The notes beneath the pieces were generated by a model. The model made no database searches. It saw nothing but the letters and a program-made list of their open reading frames with translations, and was not told the DNA's origin. A DNA stretch of 64,000 nt from Anoplopoma fimbria (taxonomy: Eukaryota; Chordata; Actinopteri; Perciformes; Anoplopomatidae). Positions 1 to 13,300 of this stretch are shown here, piece after piece. Both the position numbers and the translations under genes were made by a program. Every line of letters starts with the position of its first letter. Position 1 is the first letter of the stretch. The DNA is taken from positions 4,123,948 to 4,187,947 of the forward strand of contig NC_072453.1 in the NCBI RefSeq assembly GCF_027596085.1, given 5' to 3'.

Positions 1-2505
1 GGAACAATAGGCGACAAGAAGAGAGAAAATGGAGACTCGCAGATAATACAAGTAATAACCACCAAAGAACATACTGTGCCGCGGGTAAAAACACAGGTTA
101 CGTTTAGATAGCACATATGTGTTGGCAGCAGCTGGTTTGGACACAGTTTAGAACATACGCTCAAAACATATGTTCAAAGATGAAAGCCAACCATCCACAG
201 ATTTGTTTAGGTACGTGCCTGATAAAGCGGGAAAAACCTATGAAATAATCTTGTCAGAAAACGGACCGATTGTTGAACGGGTTGCAACTTGTTCGGGTCA
301 CAGTGACAGGTTTACTTGGATTACATGCTTGTTCAAACAACCCCCCACTGATTTTTATCAATATTGCCATAGACGCGCAGCTTTAATCAGATTTAATCGT
401 CCGAGTTCTCATAAGAGCGCCACATGAACTTTATTGATCCTGGCAGCTAAACTGGGTCATTACAGTAACAGCGATTAGAGGTGTGTGTGTTGGGGAACGA
501 AACAAAGACAGCTTTCGATTTTCTGTTGATTCCTGAAGGAGAAATAATTTTACTGGTTTGACCTTTAAAACATGGAGCACAAGCTCCTTACACTTAATAA
601 GTAAGCTAAATGTGTTTCCAAACATGTGATACATTTTAATCTGTTTACTTCCACTTTAATTTCGCTCACCATTGTTCACATTTTCTTTTCTTTTTTTTTC
701 ACCAGAGCTGCTCATCAATTACCTGTTTGCATTGTGGAACAATAGTGTCCATCAGTAAGACAATCAGAACTTTGAGGACATTCACATTTGTTGTTGTGTA
801 AAGCCAGTGTATGCTTAAAAACGGGATAGGGTCAGTGTGTGTTGGGTGGAGTTGTGTCATTGTTAAAGCAATGAGTCTGCGCTTGAAAAAGCCAAAGATC
901 TCAGTAATCCATTTAAGATTAATGGTTTATACTGTAAATACAGTGGATCACACTTATAGGGATCTTGGTTAGAGTGAACAACTGCTTTTAAGAATCAAAA
1001 AGCTTTGGGCAGAATTATTCCTATACAAATGCTGTTTAAATAATTTACTTATAGTAAACAAGTAGTCCGCTTACAGTGTTAATTTTTGCATATGGAATTA
1101 TTATTTTTGTTAAACTACAGTCATTATTTAAAAAGAAAACTTTACTCCCATGGTACCTTGCCATTAGTTTCCTGAGGAAATCATGGCGGGAAAAATAAAG
1201 TTGTCTTCTCGAACTGGAGATGAAGTAGTGAAACTTATTGGTCATCCCACAATTTAACCAACTGCCCTGTATTTTGAAACTGCATCTTTGTCGTAAAATT
1301 CAGTAAATAGCGAATCAGTCCTTTCATGGTTATATTCATGTGATTAATATATACAAATGAGAGACAAAGAAAAAAGGGAACAAATGGATAATAGTCATCT
1401 TCTTGTTGAAGTGATGACAATGGTGGGAGTGAATCAAAACAGTAACACTGCAAGCTGTAAAAACAGAACAAAGACCTGAAAGATTCTAAAAGAGGGCTAC
1501 ATGAGCTTTAAAAGAGCTGTATTGGTAGTGGAAATCTCATAATATTCAAATAATAAAGTCAGCGGTAGTGGAAATACGATAATATTTAAATAAGTGTCAA
1601 GTCTCAAGTCACAAAAATACTTTTAACATGTGTTGCACTGACTATGCCCAAGTTATCATTAACAAAAGCTGATTATAGGTGTAATAAGACTTACCAACAC
1701 ACTGTGGAGGTTTTCTTACCCAATGTTATTCTGCGTGAGTCATGGCCGTCTTTTGATGCTGTAATGTCACCGGCCCTGCGACATTTCCTCCTGTTACTAT
1801 GAATGGCTGGCAAATAGCGAAATGTTTGTCCATTAGTATTCCTCACCATCTGCCAATGTCTGATTTTACACTTACGTTTTACATAACGCTTATTCAGCTG
1901 ATTGCTTTGAAACCAACATAACATTGTGTTAAGGCAGCGGCTCCACGCACAGTCAAAACGTATAATCAAGTCAAATCGTGACATTTTGCACCTTTTACAT
2001 TTCCAGGAGAGAAAACCAGCTTCTGGAGTTCTATTCAACAGGGTTGGGCCATAATTTGACCCGGTGTGTTATTTCGGGGGGGAAAAAAAGGAAATTCTGG
2101 GGCAGAAGAAAAGTAGTTTCAAGCCCTTTTCCAGCCTTTTTTTCTGTGTGAAAAAGGCTGGAAGCTGGCTGTGGTTCGGTCCTAACAGTTGGTGGATGGC
2201 AGTGGTTTGCTCTGATTGGAGCTATTCTGGACACTTCCAAGGACAGAGCTCAAAGAGAACCCTTGAAATGAAAGTAGAGCACACACACAATCAGCCAGAT
2301 GGTTTCGAAATGATAGGTTTGAGTGTGCATGTGTGTGTTCCGGGTATATTTTTTATACATATGGCTCTCAATTACTGTGTGTGTAGATTAAATATTTAAT
2401 TAAAACATGAACATAGTTTAAATCCTGTACATTTAGTTTGTTAGATAGTTTACTCACAAGATGATCTGATGCTTTCATATTCAGATGCATCAGAACATTT
2501 AGTAA

Positions 2506-2528
2506 GTGTGTGTGTGTGTGTGTGTGTG
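2506..2528. repeat. (GT)n microsatellite
   Basis: An uninterrupted GT run of about 23 bases lies in intron sequence. Confidence 0.9.
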
Positions 2529-2891
2529 ATCGCGCTGTTCTCCATCAGATGATGAGCTGGGGCCGACACAAAGGCTCCCTGATTGGAGCCATCAGAGTGG
2601 GGAGAACAGTGGCTTCAACGCGTTCTGCCCTCACGTGCTTTTAAATGAAAACCTGTTTGCCCCATGTAACAGCAGTGAACCGGCCTGATCTCTGCCTTTT
2701 TTTTTTCATTCTCAATACACATACATAAAGGCCTCTGTTATCTGAAGGAGGGCAACGTGATAAATTAGCTATGAACGATTAGAAAACGAAAGAAGATTGT
2801 TTTTGATTAGCACTTAATTAACTCAGTCAGCCGCCTGCTTGCTCCCTAGCCAGCACATCAACAATGTATGGCCTGGCTGCGTGATTAACTC

Positions 2892-3053
<162 letters not shown>

Positions 3054-3173
3054 TGCCATTGTTAGTGCAGCGAGGCACAAAGACATTTCGTCTCCTTCCC
3101 CTGATTTTCGATCTTGTAGTTTTATAATGAGAAACAGATGAACCTTGAACCTCCAATCTGCAGTGACGTCTGC

Positions 3174-3174
<1 letters not shown>

Positions 3175-3210
<36 letters not shown>
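3175..3210. repeat. (TG)18 microsatellite
   Basis: This pure TG run lies 120 bp beyond the larger array at 2895-3052. The two are separated by unique sequence. Confidence 0.95.
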
Positions 3211-3215
<5 letters not shown>

Positions 3216-3329
3216 CTTTTCTTTATGCATGTTTCCATTGATATTCATGGCGTTAAGTGGTTGGCCTTCGCAACATGCATGATTGGCGGCATGGGACCGC
3301 TGTAGCACAACTGCGCAGCAGGCCAGCTG

Positions 3330-3760
3330 AGTTGAAATGAACGGCAATGAAAGATTGATAAGATGGGGGAAAAAAATATATTAAAGGAGAGATGTGAGAA
3401 AGACAATGAGAAGGATGATGAAGGTGTAAGGAGGGAGGAAGATTTCAAAGGTAAAGCGGGTGTGGAGAAAAAAGGATGAATGGAGGTTGCATAAATGAGC
3501 AGACGGTGTAGAGTTTGAAAGAAAGATGCAACAAAGACTAGCAAAAAATAAAAGAACCAAATCAATACTTCATAGAGCAGAGGACTCAACAAAAACAAAG
3601 AACATGTTCTGCGAGCGAAAGCAGATGAAAGAAAGTTACGGGGCACAAAAACAGAAAGAACAAAAGGATGGGAAGCGGGAGCTGGGAGGGATTGAGCGAT
3701 TTCATAAGAAGATAAGATACGGAAGACGAGATCCAGAAGAGCCTCCAATTTCACAGCGGT
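3330..3760. repeat. Purine-rich (A/G) strand-asymmetric tract
   Basis: The + strand is strongly A+G rich for about 430 bases, with many GAAAGA, GGAGG and AAAAA runs and few pyrimidines. Because stop codons are rare in C/T-rich sequence, the minus strand stays open for 199 codons (3245-3844), giving a Ser/Phe/Leu-rich translation with no domain character. I interpret it as low-complexity intron DNA, not a gene. Confidence 0.7.
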
Positions 3761-6336
3761 GTGAGTGCCGCGGGTCTGTACCGTTACAAGCAGCGCTCCA
3801 CTTGATTGCACAGTAGTCCTATTGTGGAGGGGGGAGCCCTGCACATGTTTTATTTAGCAGGCTCGCTCCGGCTCGACAAGCGCCTCGGCTGGACGTTTTG
3901 TTTGTTCTCCAGCCCCGCCGTGTGCTCGGGGTCGGTGGATGCACAGCCACGTCTCCTCACCGCTAACGGACGGAGCAGCAGAGTGTGTCAGAAACCCTGC
4001 ACCGCTTTCTGGAGCCATTATCAGCCCTCTAAGCTTCTGCTTCGGAGAGGATTTTTGAGGCTTATCTTGATTTCACAGGTTACAAGTCACTTCTAATGTG
4101 AGGATTTCTGTGTTTCTGCCTCTCTTCTGTTTTTGTGTCAGAGGAAGGCAGTGTGGGCTGGATACGAACCCGCTGCTTTATGAACTATATTTATGCTAGG
4201 CCTTTCTAGTGTTCCGTCCAATCAAAGCGCTGTGCACTACATGCCAACATTCACCCATTCCACACAAACATTTATACACTGATGGCACAGTGTTGGGGTT
4301 CTGTATCTTGCCCATGATGCTTTGACAAGCCACTGGAAGAGTAAGGGTTTAGTGAACAAACCACTCTAACTCATGTTCTTTGTCTTTGATGAAACTGACT
4401 TGTCTTCTGTCTCTCTCGTACCCCGAGATCTCAAGAGAGAGCAAATGTCTCAGCCTTCGCCATCACAGTTCTGTGGTGAATCGTTCCCTGATCCGTTTGC
4501 AACAGCTTCCCCTCAACACGTCATATATATGAGAACGCCTTTGTTTGTTCCGTAAGCTGTGATGACCATCTGCCCTGTGGTTCAGAATTAGAATCACTTT
4601 AATCAGCAAGTGAAGACAACAGACATGTTGAGGATGTATGGAAGGATTCTTAGATTTAAATGACCTGAACAATTTGGTATTTTCAGTGTTGATAACCACG
4701 TTTTGCTGCTTTCCTGCCTCTCTAAATAGCTTCGCTCCAGCTGCCTTCTGTCTGCCATGTGTGTGAGGCCTTTCGTGGTCTGAGGGGAATCATCTCTGTG
4801 TGTATTGTAGATCATTATATATGTATGATAGCCATATTGCTGCTAGTCCTTCAGCTCTGTGCTTCTGGGAGTCTGAGGCAAAACCCAGGAAAACAAAAGG
4901 ATGAAGGTCTCAATATTGGTGGGACGATAAGCCAGTGGAATTCAGTAAAGACCTGAACAAATTGGCCATTGTTGATGTTTTCCTTGCAAAACTGTTAAAA
5001 GATAAGCACATAATGAGGTTGCACTGTCATTTAGACTATGTTGGTTTTTATCCATTTCTTCCACCTATCGGCAACAACTGCAACACAATTATTTTTAATG
5101 TTTGTAAGATCCTCTTTGCACGTAAATATTTTTCAGCATAACCCTCATGCCAACATTATATCATTGATCACTGTGTTGGTGTTTCTCCTCTCCCGTGGAT
5201 GGGAAGATATGAAAAGGCTTTTCAATGTATGCGGTGATGATTTGATGTCAGGGAGGTCTACCAATGCCTATAAATATGAGTTTTGGCGCATGTCTCTCAC
5301 AGACCCCTCCCCAACAAATCCCAGTTTGCTGTGATTAGTCAGCGTTACTTACTGGGTGTGTCAACTACACAGAGTTGAGCAGCACTTCTGGCGGTGACTG
5401 TATAGTTGTGACATCAAAAACTTTATTGAAGTCATGACTGTGTGCATTTTTTCTGCGGATTGAGCGTTTTGATATTTCCACAGTGCTTAACTAGCACCTA
5501 GAACTGCTTATAACCAAAAAAAGACCTACAAGTTGTTGTTGTTTGTTTTTACAATATGTGGCCTTTAGAATTTCAGTTTGACATGTGTACGTGTAAACAT
5601 GTTTTTGATCACAACTAGTTTTTAAAGCTAATCATTGTCCAATATGCCACTTACTAGACGCAAGCATAATGTGGACACTTGAAGCCTGCAGCTCACACAA
5701 ACAAAGAATGGACTTTTCACTGGAGCAGGTTTTTGTCTAGGAGGGGAACTTTATGAATAAACAATATTTGCATTTCTAAATATAATATTTTTAATTCATC
5801 AAGAAGTAGCAAAAAATGACATCAGACACAAATAAATATTACTAGTAGAATGTTTTTTATGCCTTAAAACATTTCTGGATGACAGTTTCAATGGAGGATG
5901 ACATCTGTCCAGATGTGACCCTCATACCGTCACATGCAGTAGCTGATTGAACTGAATCAGACATTCTGAATTGAAATTCAATAGATATTTTTTTTTTATA
6001 GGGTGAAATAATTTCTAGTGACCCTTGAAATGGGAAAACATTGTTATGAATAACAAATAAAACAATATTTTGTCTAGATGGTTTGGGAACATTGCACAAT
6101 AATCTAAGGATAGGAGGTGTAACATTTTGAACACTTCGTCCTCTTTCCGGGAAATTCCTCTCAGTGTGGAGCTGCAGCCGCTGGCCCGTGTGTGTCCTTC
6201 TCTCAGTGGACTTCCCCACTAAACTGGCTAATTATCTCACACACTGTGATCATTAGAGAGAGGCTTCTCTGGAGAGGCACACGCTCAGGTGGAGCCCCGG
6301 GGCGATGCACACTTCTGGAATGGGACAGTGTAGCAC

Positions 6337-6466
<130 letters not shown>

Positions 6467-7239
6467 TTCATAATATGATCTAATAGGCTTTCTGCAGCAG
6501 TTTGTATTTGCAACACAGCATATTGCTTATACGTAGCTCAACATTTGTGACATTTTTTTACATGACACACACAGACACTCACACAAAGTCCCAGTGGGGT
6601 TGCCCAGGGTTGCAGGCAATCAATAACACTCTGAGATCTCCAAACTTTCCAAAGCAGTGAAAGGACTGTTTACATGTTTACATATGAGTAAACTACCACA
6701 AAGTGCAGCTGAGCCCTGCCAGCTCACACATACAGCTGCTAGTTGTTCTTACAGACCAGCTGTCTGCGACATTTCCTGGAGTCAGGAACACCTGCCTGTG
6801 CCCCTTCCTCTCTCCAATTCACCCCCCCCCCTCTCTCTCTCGGTCGTTCGCCCACCCACCCCGTATATGTTTCATTATTAAGAGACTATCAATGTGGCAG
6901 GTAACAGAAATCCAACTTAAGGGTGGAAAAAAACAGTCAAATTTGTTTCCGTAAGAGCAACCGTCAGCAATTCTCTGTGTGCGCGTGTTCAAGTGTTTAT
7001 TTCCCGCCTTTTATGCCATTGTTCCCATTTATTTTGTGTATGTGTGTATTTTGTACATTATGTATATATTTTCTTCATGTGTGTATGTGCGTGTACAATA
7101 GTTGTCTAGGCTATTAGGCTGCTGACTGAGGTTTACAGTACAGTGCTGTTGGTGGGCCAAAGATAAGCTCGGGGGATTGCTGTGCTGCCGGGGCCCTTTG
7201 CAGGAGCCATGATAAAGCGTTTCTGTCAGCCTCTGTATA

Positions 7240-7307
7240 TGTGTGTGTGTGGTGTGTGTGTGTGTGTGTGTGGTGTGTGTGGTGTGTGGGTGTGTGTGTG
7301 TGTGTGT
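7240..7307. repeat. Imperfect (TG)n microsatellite
   Basis: TG units are broken by several GG steps (TGGTG, TGGGTG), which suggests an old, degenerating array. Confidence 0.9.
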
Positions 7308-8090
7308 AAAACTTTCTTGCTGTGCCAGTAATTTTATTTTGTAGCGTAACTGAACTTTGTTGGTTTGGTTTGACGTTTGTATCTTTGTACGTGTATGTTC
7401 TATTTATGTCTATCCATGGTTTTGTTTGTTCTATTGAGGGGTCTGAAGTAATACTAAAACAAAACCCATTTTAAAATAATTAATCGGCTATATTTTCCTA
7501 ATTTATCAAATAGAAATGCCTATTGTGAGAATTTTCCTTTTTTTTTTCTCTCATACCATCATAAACTTTTTCATTGTGGTTACACAGACTATTTTAAAGT
7601 TGATGTGCAATTCACATATTTAAACCTAGAATATGGTTCTCTTAGATCATGATTGCCCATCCCTAACTGTATGATTTCTCCATCATATAATTCTCATCCT
7701 GGAAAGCGTAGGTAACCTCGTAACCACAACATCTCCCTGTTCGATACCAGCCGTGGGACATGGTTGTATGCCATACACCTCTCACTTCCCCCACAATTTC
7801 CAGTCTGCCTCTACACTTTCATCTCTCCAATAAAGGCGAGAAATGCCAAAAAGAATATTCTTAAAAAAACTCATAATGATTTCCATTGAGCTTATGGAAA
7901 AGTGGCTTTGAAAGGTGAAAGGGCTCGTTTTTTTTTTTTACCTAATTCAATTCCCTGAAGCCATGCTGGTACCCTGTACCACAAAACATACAAAGATGCA
8001 AACAATGTCTGAGATATAACTTGCAGTGAAAGGACTAAAAGTCTCACCAGGAAGGCCAATCTATTATTCTGAGAATGCACATATAGAGTA

Positions 8091-8094
<4 letters not shown>

Positions 8095-8122
<28 letters not shown>
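8095..8122. repeat. (TG)14 microsatellite
   Basis: A short pure GT/TG run within intron sequence. Confidence 0.9.
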
Positions 8123-9194
8123 AGTCCACTAGGCTGCCTTTATCCAAGAGTGCTCTTAGTTACTTGCTATTGATTCTCAGCAGCTGTTTACCCCTACGGT
8201 CCCGTCTATTTGGAACTACAATGAGGCGACCTCCTCCGTCAATACCTGCCTCACTCTGTCTAGACATCCAGACACTAGCAGGGGGTTCACATTCTTTCTA
8301 ATCACAGTCCAACTCTATGTTTTCAAAAAAAACTCCTCTCCTAGGTGACATCCCGCTGCATGTTTCTTTGGGTTCTGTGCAGCCTTTGGACAATGCTGAA
8401 TTTCTACCGCTGTACTTTATTTTCCCAAAGCTCCCCCCTCTCACCCACCTAAAGCCTGTGTGTTATGTGTTAGCTGTGTACTGTATGGTGACACTGAAAT
8501 AACGGATTTAATTTGCTTTAGCTGAAGAAGCAATCCGTCTCCAAACCGCCAAAAAGTATCCAGAGCCCGGACTTCTGCTAAGTTGTGCCATTATTTTGGG
8601 AGGGAACCCGATTAGCTGATGTTTATGGCCTCGGATGCGACGCTTTAGGCTCCGCAGTGATGACTTCAGCTGGTTAGCGAGCTACGGTGGTGGAGAGAAA
8701 CAATAAGCTCAGTCTGAACTGAGAGTCAGAGTAAAACCAGCCATGGTGAGAGTAGGGGTGTTTTATCATTTTGAAAGAACAGTCAGAAGTTTTCTCAGAA
8801 GGAAAAGTGTGTGTGTGTGTGTTTGCTGCAGCATGTTAAAATGTATATACAAGAATGTGTGCGTGCATGCATTTGAGGATTTGTGGGTGCTTATGGGTGT
8901 TTCTCTCCGGGTGTCTGTTTGTATGAGTCTTATCTACTTCAGTGTGTGACATAAATAAATTGGTGGCTCTTGCCTGGCTGATTACGTGTACGTTATATAG
9001 ATATGCTGGCTCCATGCTGCTAAAAGGAAAGCATCAAACAACCGCAGGTGTCACAACTCGCTACAGAAGACTACACAATGCACATAATTGGCATCAAACG
9101 TACTGTTTTCTAATTAGCTGAGAGAAAAGTTGTTCCTCGCAGTGTGTGTTATCGACGTGCCGCTTATCTGTACGTCTGTGTAAACATAGCTGTG

Positions 9195-9230
9195 CTCTCT
9201 CTCCCCCCTTCTCTCTCTCTCTCTCTCTCT
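9195..9230. repeat. (CT)n tract forming the polypyrimidine tract of the next exon
   Basis: Alternating CT with one C-run ends 13 bases before the exon that starts at 9244. It merges into TTTTCTGCTGCAG, so this simple repeat doubles as the polypyrimidine tract of the 3' splice site. Confidence 0.85.
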
Positions 9231-9243
9231 TTTTCTGCTGCAG

Positions 9244-9350
9244 CCATGTCGATGTTGAGGCCGAGTGAAGAGCAGGCTCCGGTCCCACAGAATAAGTCCA
9301 TGGGTGACATCGAGGAGCTGGCCGCCAGCTATGAACGCAAACTCATAGAG
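9244..9350 (+). CDS. snx29: Sorting nexin-29, internal exon (start of coiled-coil region)
   Basis: This 107-bp internal exon sits between a CT-rich acceptor (CTGCTGCAG) and a consensus donor (GAG|GTGAGT). It starts with the last two bases of a codon and ends in phase 0. The 35 complete codons read MSMLRPSEEQ... and end GDIEELAASYERKLIE, a Glu/Leu-rich segment with heptad character that joins in frame to the exon at 23183. SNX29 is a RUN- and PX-domain protein; this piece belongs to the region between those domains where the human protein has a coiled coil. The ATG at 9246 lies inside the exon and is probably an internal Met, although use as an alternative start cannot be excluded. Assignment rests on the match of the whole exon series to vertebrate SNX29, recalled rather than searched. 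Confidence 0.85.
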
Positions 9351-9487
9351 GTGAGTGCCGCCTCTTTCAGTGCTCTGCTGTGTGTAAGCGATGATACACG
9401 TCAAAAAGGTGCCATGGTCCCAGCAGATAACAAATCATCTTAAACTGGAGCATCGTAAAACTTAACTTTAAAGAACCATTTACTGCA

Positions 9488-9800
9488 TTTAAAGGAACAG
9501 TTCAACATTTGGGGAAATATTCGTAGTAACTTTCTTGCTAAGAGTTGGATGAGAAGATCGATATTGATAGCTTAGTTTAGCACAAAGACTGGAAGCAGCA
9601 GGAGAGGGCTAGCGGGAAGCCTGGCGTGTCAGATTGTTGCCTGGCAACCTCATGGTGATGACAAGAGTTCAGGTTGACGTTGACCAGGCTAAAATATAAT
9701 CCTGCACATAACTCACTATAAAAAAACTAAAACTAATTGTTGCTTTTTACATTTTCGTTATTGTAAGGCGTGAACAATCAAGATTTAACAAGTTAATTAA
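9488..9800. repeat. Interspersed repeat of a common fish type (class not determined)
   Basis: The stretch beginning AAAGGAACAGTTCAACATTT, followed by TTTCTTGCTAAGAG, GATGAGAAGATCGATA and GCACAAAGACTGGAAGCAG, matches a high-copy element I recognise from many teleost introns. The first 130 bases are the clear part; the 3' limit is uncertain. No terminal repeats or target duplication could be defined, so its class is left open. Confidence 0.6.
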
Positions 9801-10303
9801 AGATTCTAGTTGGTGAATATATATATTGTTTTACTTTGAACAAAGCCATCCTAGCTGTTGCCCCCTTTTTGCCAGTATTCATGCTATAGCCAATACTGGC
9901 TGATGGCCCTAGCTTCATTTAGCACACAGACACAAGTGGCATCAATCCTGTTTCCATAAAATGTGAAATATATAAAATATATATAACATGTTCATTAACA
10001 ATCTACAGCTAAAAGCTTAATCAAAATGCATACCTTGTTGCTTCTTGTTCCAAAGAGGAGGTTGATTTTTGAGTCTAAGGTCAATCCTGTTTGTTTAACT
10101 AAAGAGGATCAACGTGATTTTTTTTTTTCATCCGCATTTCATTCTTTGTATCATCTGCCTGAGCCAGAACCTCAGATAACATTAGCCTTGCTTGCTATAG
10201 AAACACAGTGCCATTCACTGTGTTTACGTCTGAGTCCAATCTTCTGCAACACAATTACTATAATAGTGTAGAGGCAAATAATGTTGTTTGTTGACAGTAA
10301 TTT

Positions 10304-10324
10304 TATATATATATATATATATAT
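10304..10324. repeat. (TA)10 microsatellite
   Basis: An alternating TA run of about 21 bases in intron DNA. Confidence 0.9.
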
Positions 10325-13300
10325 GTGGTATGGTTTATTGATGTTACAGAGCCACATGGAGCTTTGTATTGAGAAATACCTGAATAAGGAAATTAACAAG
10401 CTTAAAGGAAGAATAATAAAACAAGTCTTTGAACAAGTTTTTGGCCTTGTGAGAGCCGTGCGGGGGAAAAATCCTCACAGAGATACTCAAAACTTTCCGC
10501 AGCCGCATTGATCTTAAACTTTAAACAGTGCCAAGAGCTATTCCCTGAGTAGGAGCTCTTCTCAAAGACATTGATATTGTTGCATGGTGAAGATCTCTAA
10601 TAACTGGACATCAGGCATAATGTTACCAACCGCGTGACTATGTCAAGGTTTCCTGTTAGATTGACCGATGAGGAAACCCCCCCGGTGAGAGTGACATGGG
10701 CAGAGGAGAATAACGGCAGGGTCTGTCTTTTCTAACGGTTTGTCAGATGTGCGAGGCATCCATATGAATAATTAATCCACAGTTGTATATTCCTTTAATA
10801 AGATATAATTCCGCCTGTGTTAGGCCAAACAAAGTTTTCACTTATTTATGCACATGTTTGTGTACATTTTTAAGGGGGTTTACTTATTTATTTGTCTGTT
10901 TGCTTTTCTGGCGGCCTTGATTCTTTTCTTTCACAGCGAAACCTGGAGGACCGGTGTGGGACACATTCGCACCGCAGCCTCTCTTCTGGTCCCAGGCCAG
11001 CCAGGCTTTGGCATTTTAGTTTGAATAAGCATGTCATGCAGGACAAAAGAGTTTTCCTCATCCATGATATGTTGCAAGTCGTCTAGCGGCTAATGACGTC
11101 AGCGTGTGTCTTAACCTCAGAGGAGGGGGAACAGGAAAGATGTGCAGCAAACAGGAGATACAGGACCACCATCAATGTTTTCAACAACCTGGTTTAACAG
11201 GGGTTGCCTTAATATTCAGCATGCTTGTCAGCGTGTGCGTCCATTTACTGCATTCATCGCTGTCGGTTTTGATGTGTGGATTCAGAAAATGTGCGATCTA
11301 CATTCCGATTCAGCTGTCTGGCTTCAGCGACTGAAACTAAATCTGACTCACCAGGTTATTGATTCTTTTGGAAATGTCACATCGAGCCTTGTTGGATAAC
11401 TACAGGCCTGTCAGACACAAATAAATATTGGACAGGGCTCAGCCTTCATTAACCTGGGAAACACGCCCGTGTTTGTGACCCAGTTCAGTTTTAATTGAAT
11501 GATGCTAATGCGTGCTATTGATTTGGACTTTGTTTATATTTGAGCCAAATCTCAAAGCGCTCCATGCTCTTTGCATCCTGTCTGCCAGTGGCTAAGGGGG
11601 GGTGTTTAAACAGAATAGAAAGTTGACCCTCACGTCACTTAACAGCTGTACAAGAAGCCAGATTTTGTGCTTAATGTCTGCCACTGTCGCCTCAAAGCAA
11701 TGTCTGTGATTTAACCAGCAGGGCCGACTTTGTGGAGTCTCCCACTGTTTCGGTTTTGATCCTGCAGGTCTCCTCCTCCCGTCCAAAGACACACACAGTA
11801 GATCAGGGGATTTGTGAATTGGCCGTGGTGTTAATGTGAGTGTGTCCTTCCTCTGCTCACACCTCCTGTGATCCCAGTCGTTCACACATTTTTATTCCCA
11901 CCTGATTTCTCTTATAATTATTATTGTTTTTGTTCTCTTTATCATCGCTTCCCTTAGTCTCTGCTGAAGTTCGTAGCTTGATAAACCGCAGTGACTTGTG
12001 GAGAAAGCATTTATTTTTACCCTCTGATGACTCCAGAATCTTTTCTTCCCTCCTGCCGCCTTCGTCTTACCAGCTTCGTCATTCCCATCACTCCTTCACC
12101 TCTTAGCTGCGACTGTGAGAAAGCGATACGCGGTGTGTTCATGTATCTGTGCATCACCCGATGTGCAAAGTCTTGTCCGGATGGGTGGGATTCCTCACAC
12201 GAATCCATCCGCATGGATGTCGGATATAAGTGGGTTTAAAAAGCTATCAGAGTGGGATGGCACTTTAAAATATCCCAATAGACCGTCGCTTGTCTCAAAT
12301 GAAAAGCAACACAATGAAATGATGAAAAAAGGGAAAATGAGTGAAAGACTGACGGATTCAGAGAGAGAGAAAAAACAAATAGGTAAGAAAGTGAAACTAC
12401 AACAACTCGAGAGGATTGAAGCATAAGCACTTTAGTTTTCTGCTTTATGCGTGGTGTTTTTTTCCTTGTCTGTGAGTGATAAAAACAAATTACATAATGC
12501 AGTTAACATGTCCACTGAGGTTTTTCTGAGAAGCACCAAAACTGCATGACATTGATCCGTGAGGCTCCGGTGATAAGGAAAAGGTGGGCAGGTAGTGATG
12601 TATCACATCCTCTTATCAGTGCACACAAGCTGTTGGTCAGGCTGAAGTTCTACAGTACAGAAGCGCCTCTCTGGACTCATGGGCCTGAGAAGCATTCACA
12701 CTCACCAGCATGTGACTGTTCATTTTTAATTGCATTTTGAATCAATTATGAAACTTAAATGATGACAGCATGGATTTGGCCTTTAGTTATTAATATTTCA
12801 TGTTGTGCCCTTGTTATAGAATGATGTCAGGGTGTTGTCAACACTATGTTAATATTTTTCAGTTGTCATTTCCAAAATAAAGAAAAAAGCCAGAGTCGCG
12901 TAAGCTGTAAATAATGAAGGAGGGAAGTCCTAGAATAAGAGGATTTACCAACTGTGTTTTTTTTAGATGAAACAAAGACGAAGGTAAATCCTTACCTCTC
13001 CTCCAGCACTTGAGATTTTAAACTCACCTGAAATTCTTGACGCCACTTCAGGCTGTTGTGAGACGAGGCGTTCATGGACGTTATCTTGTCTTTGTGTCTG
13101 AGAAAAACAGATTTAAACCTTTTTAAGAACTTTTCAAGAGCGAAAACTGCTAGTAAAAAACAACGGTAAGCTCAAGGAAAAGCTGGCTACAAAAAAACTA
13201 CTGTATGTCTGACGGAATACAACTATGAATATGTAACTACATATACAGTACAACCGTCTGCTATCACATTTCTTATGCAGATGCATTAGAGATTTTTTCT

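Noticed and set aside
170..427. 85-codon open frame near the left edge as a possible exon or gene
   Set aside because: No recognisable domain, no convincing splice sites, and its length is ordinary for chance frames in 64 kb.
3245..3844. 199-codon minus-strand open frame
   Set aside because: It lies over a purine-rich tract whose complement lacks stop codons for compositional reasons; the translation is Ser/Phe/Leu-rich with no domain.
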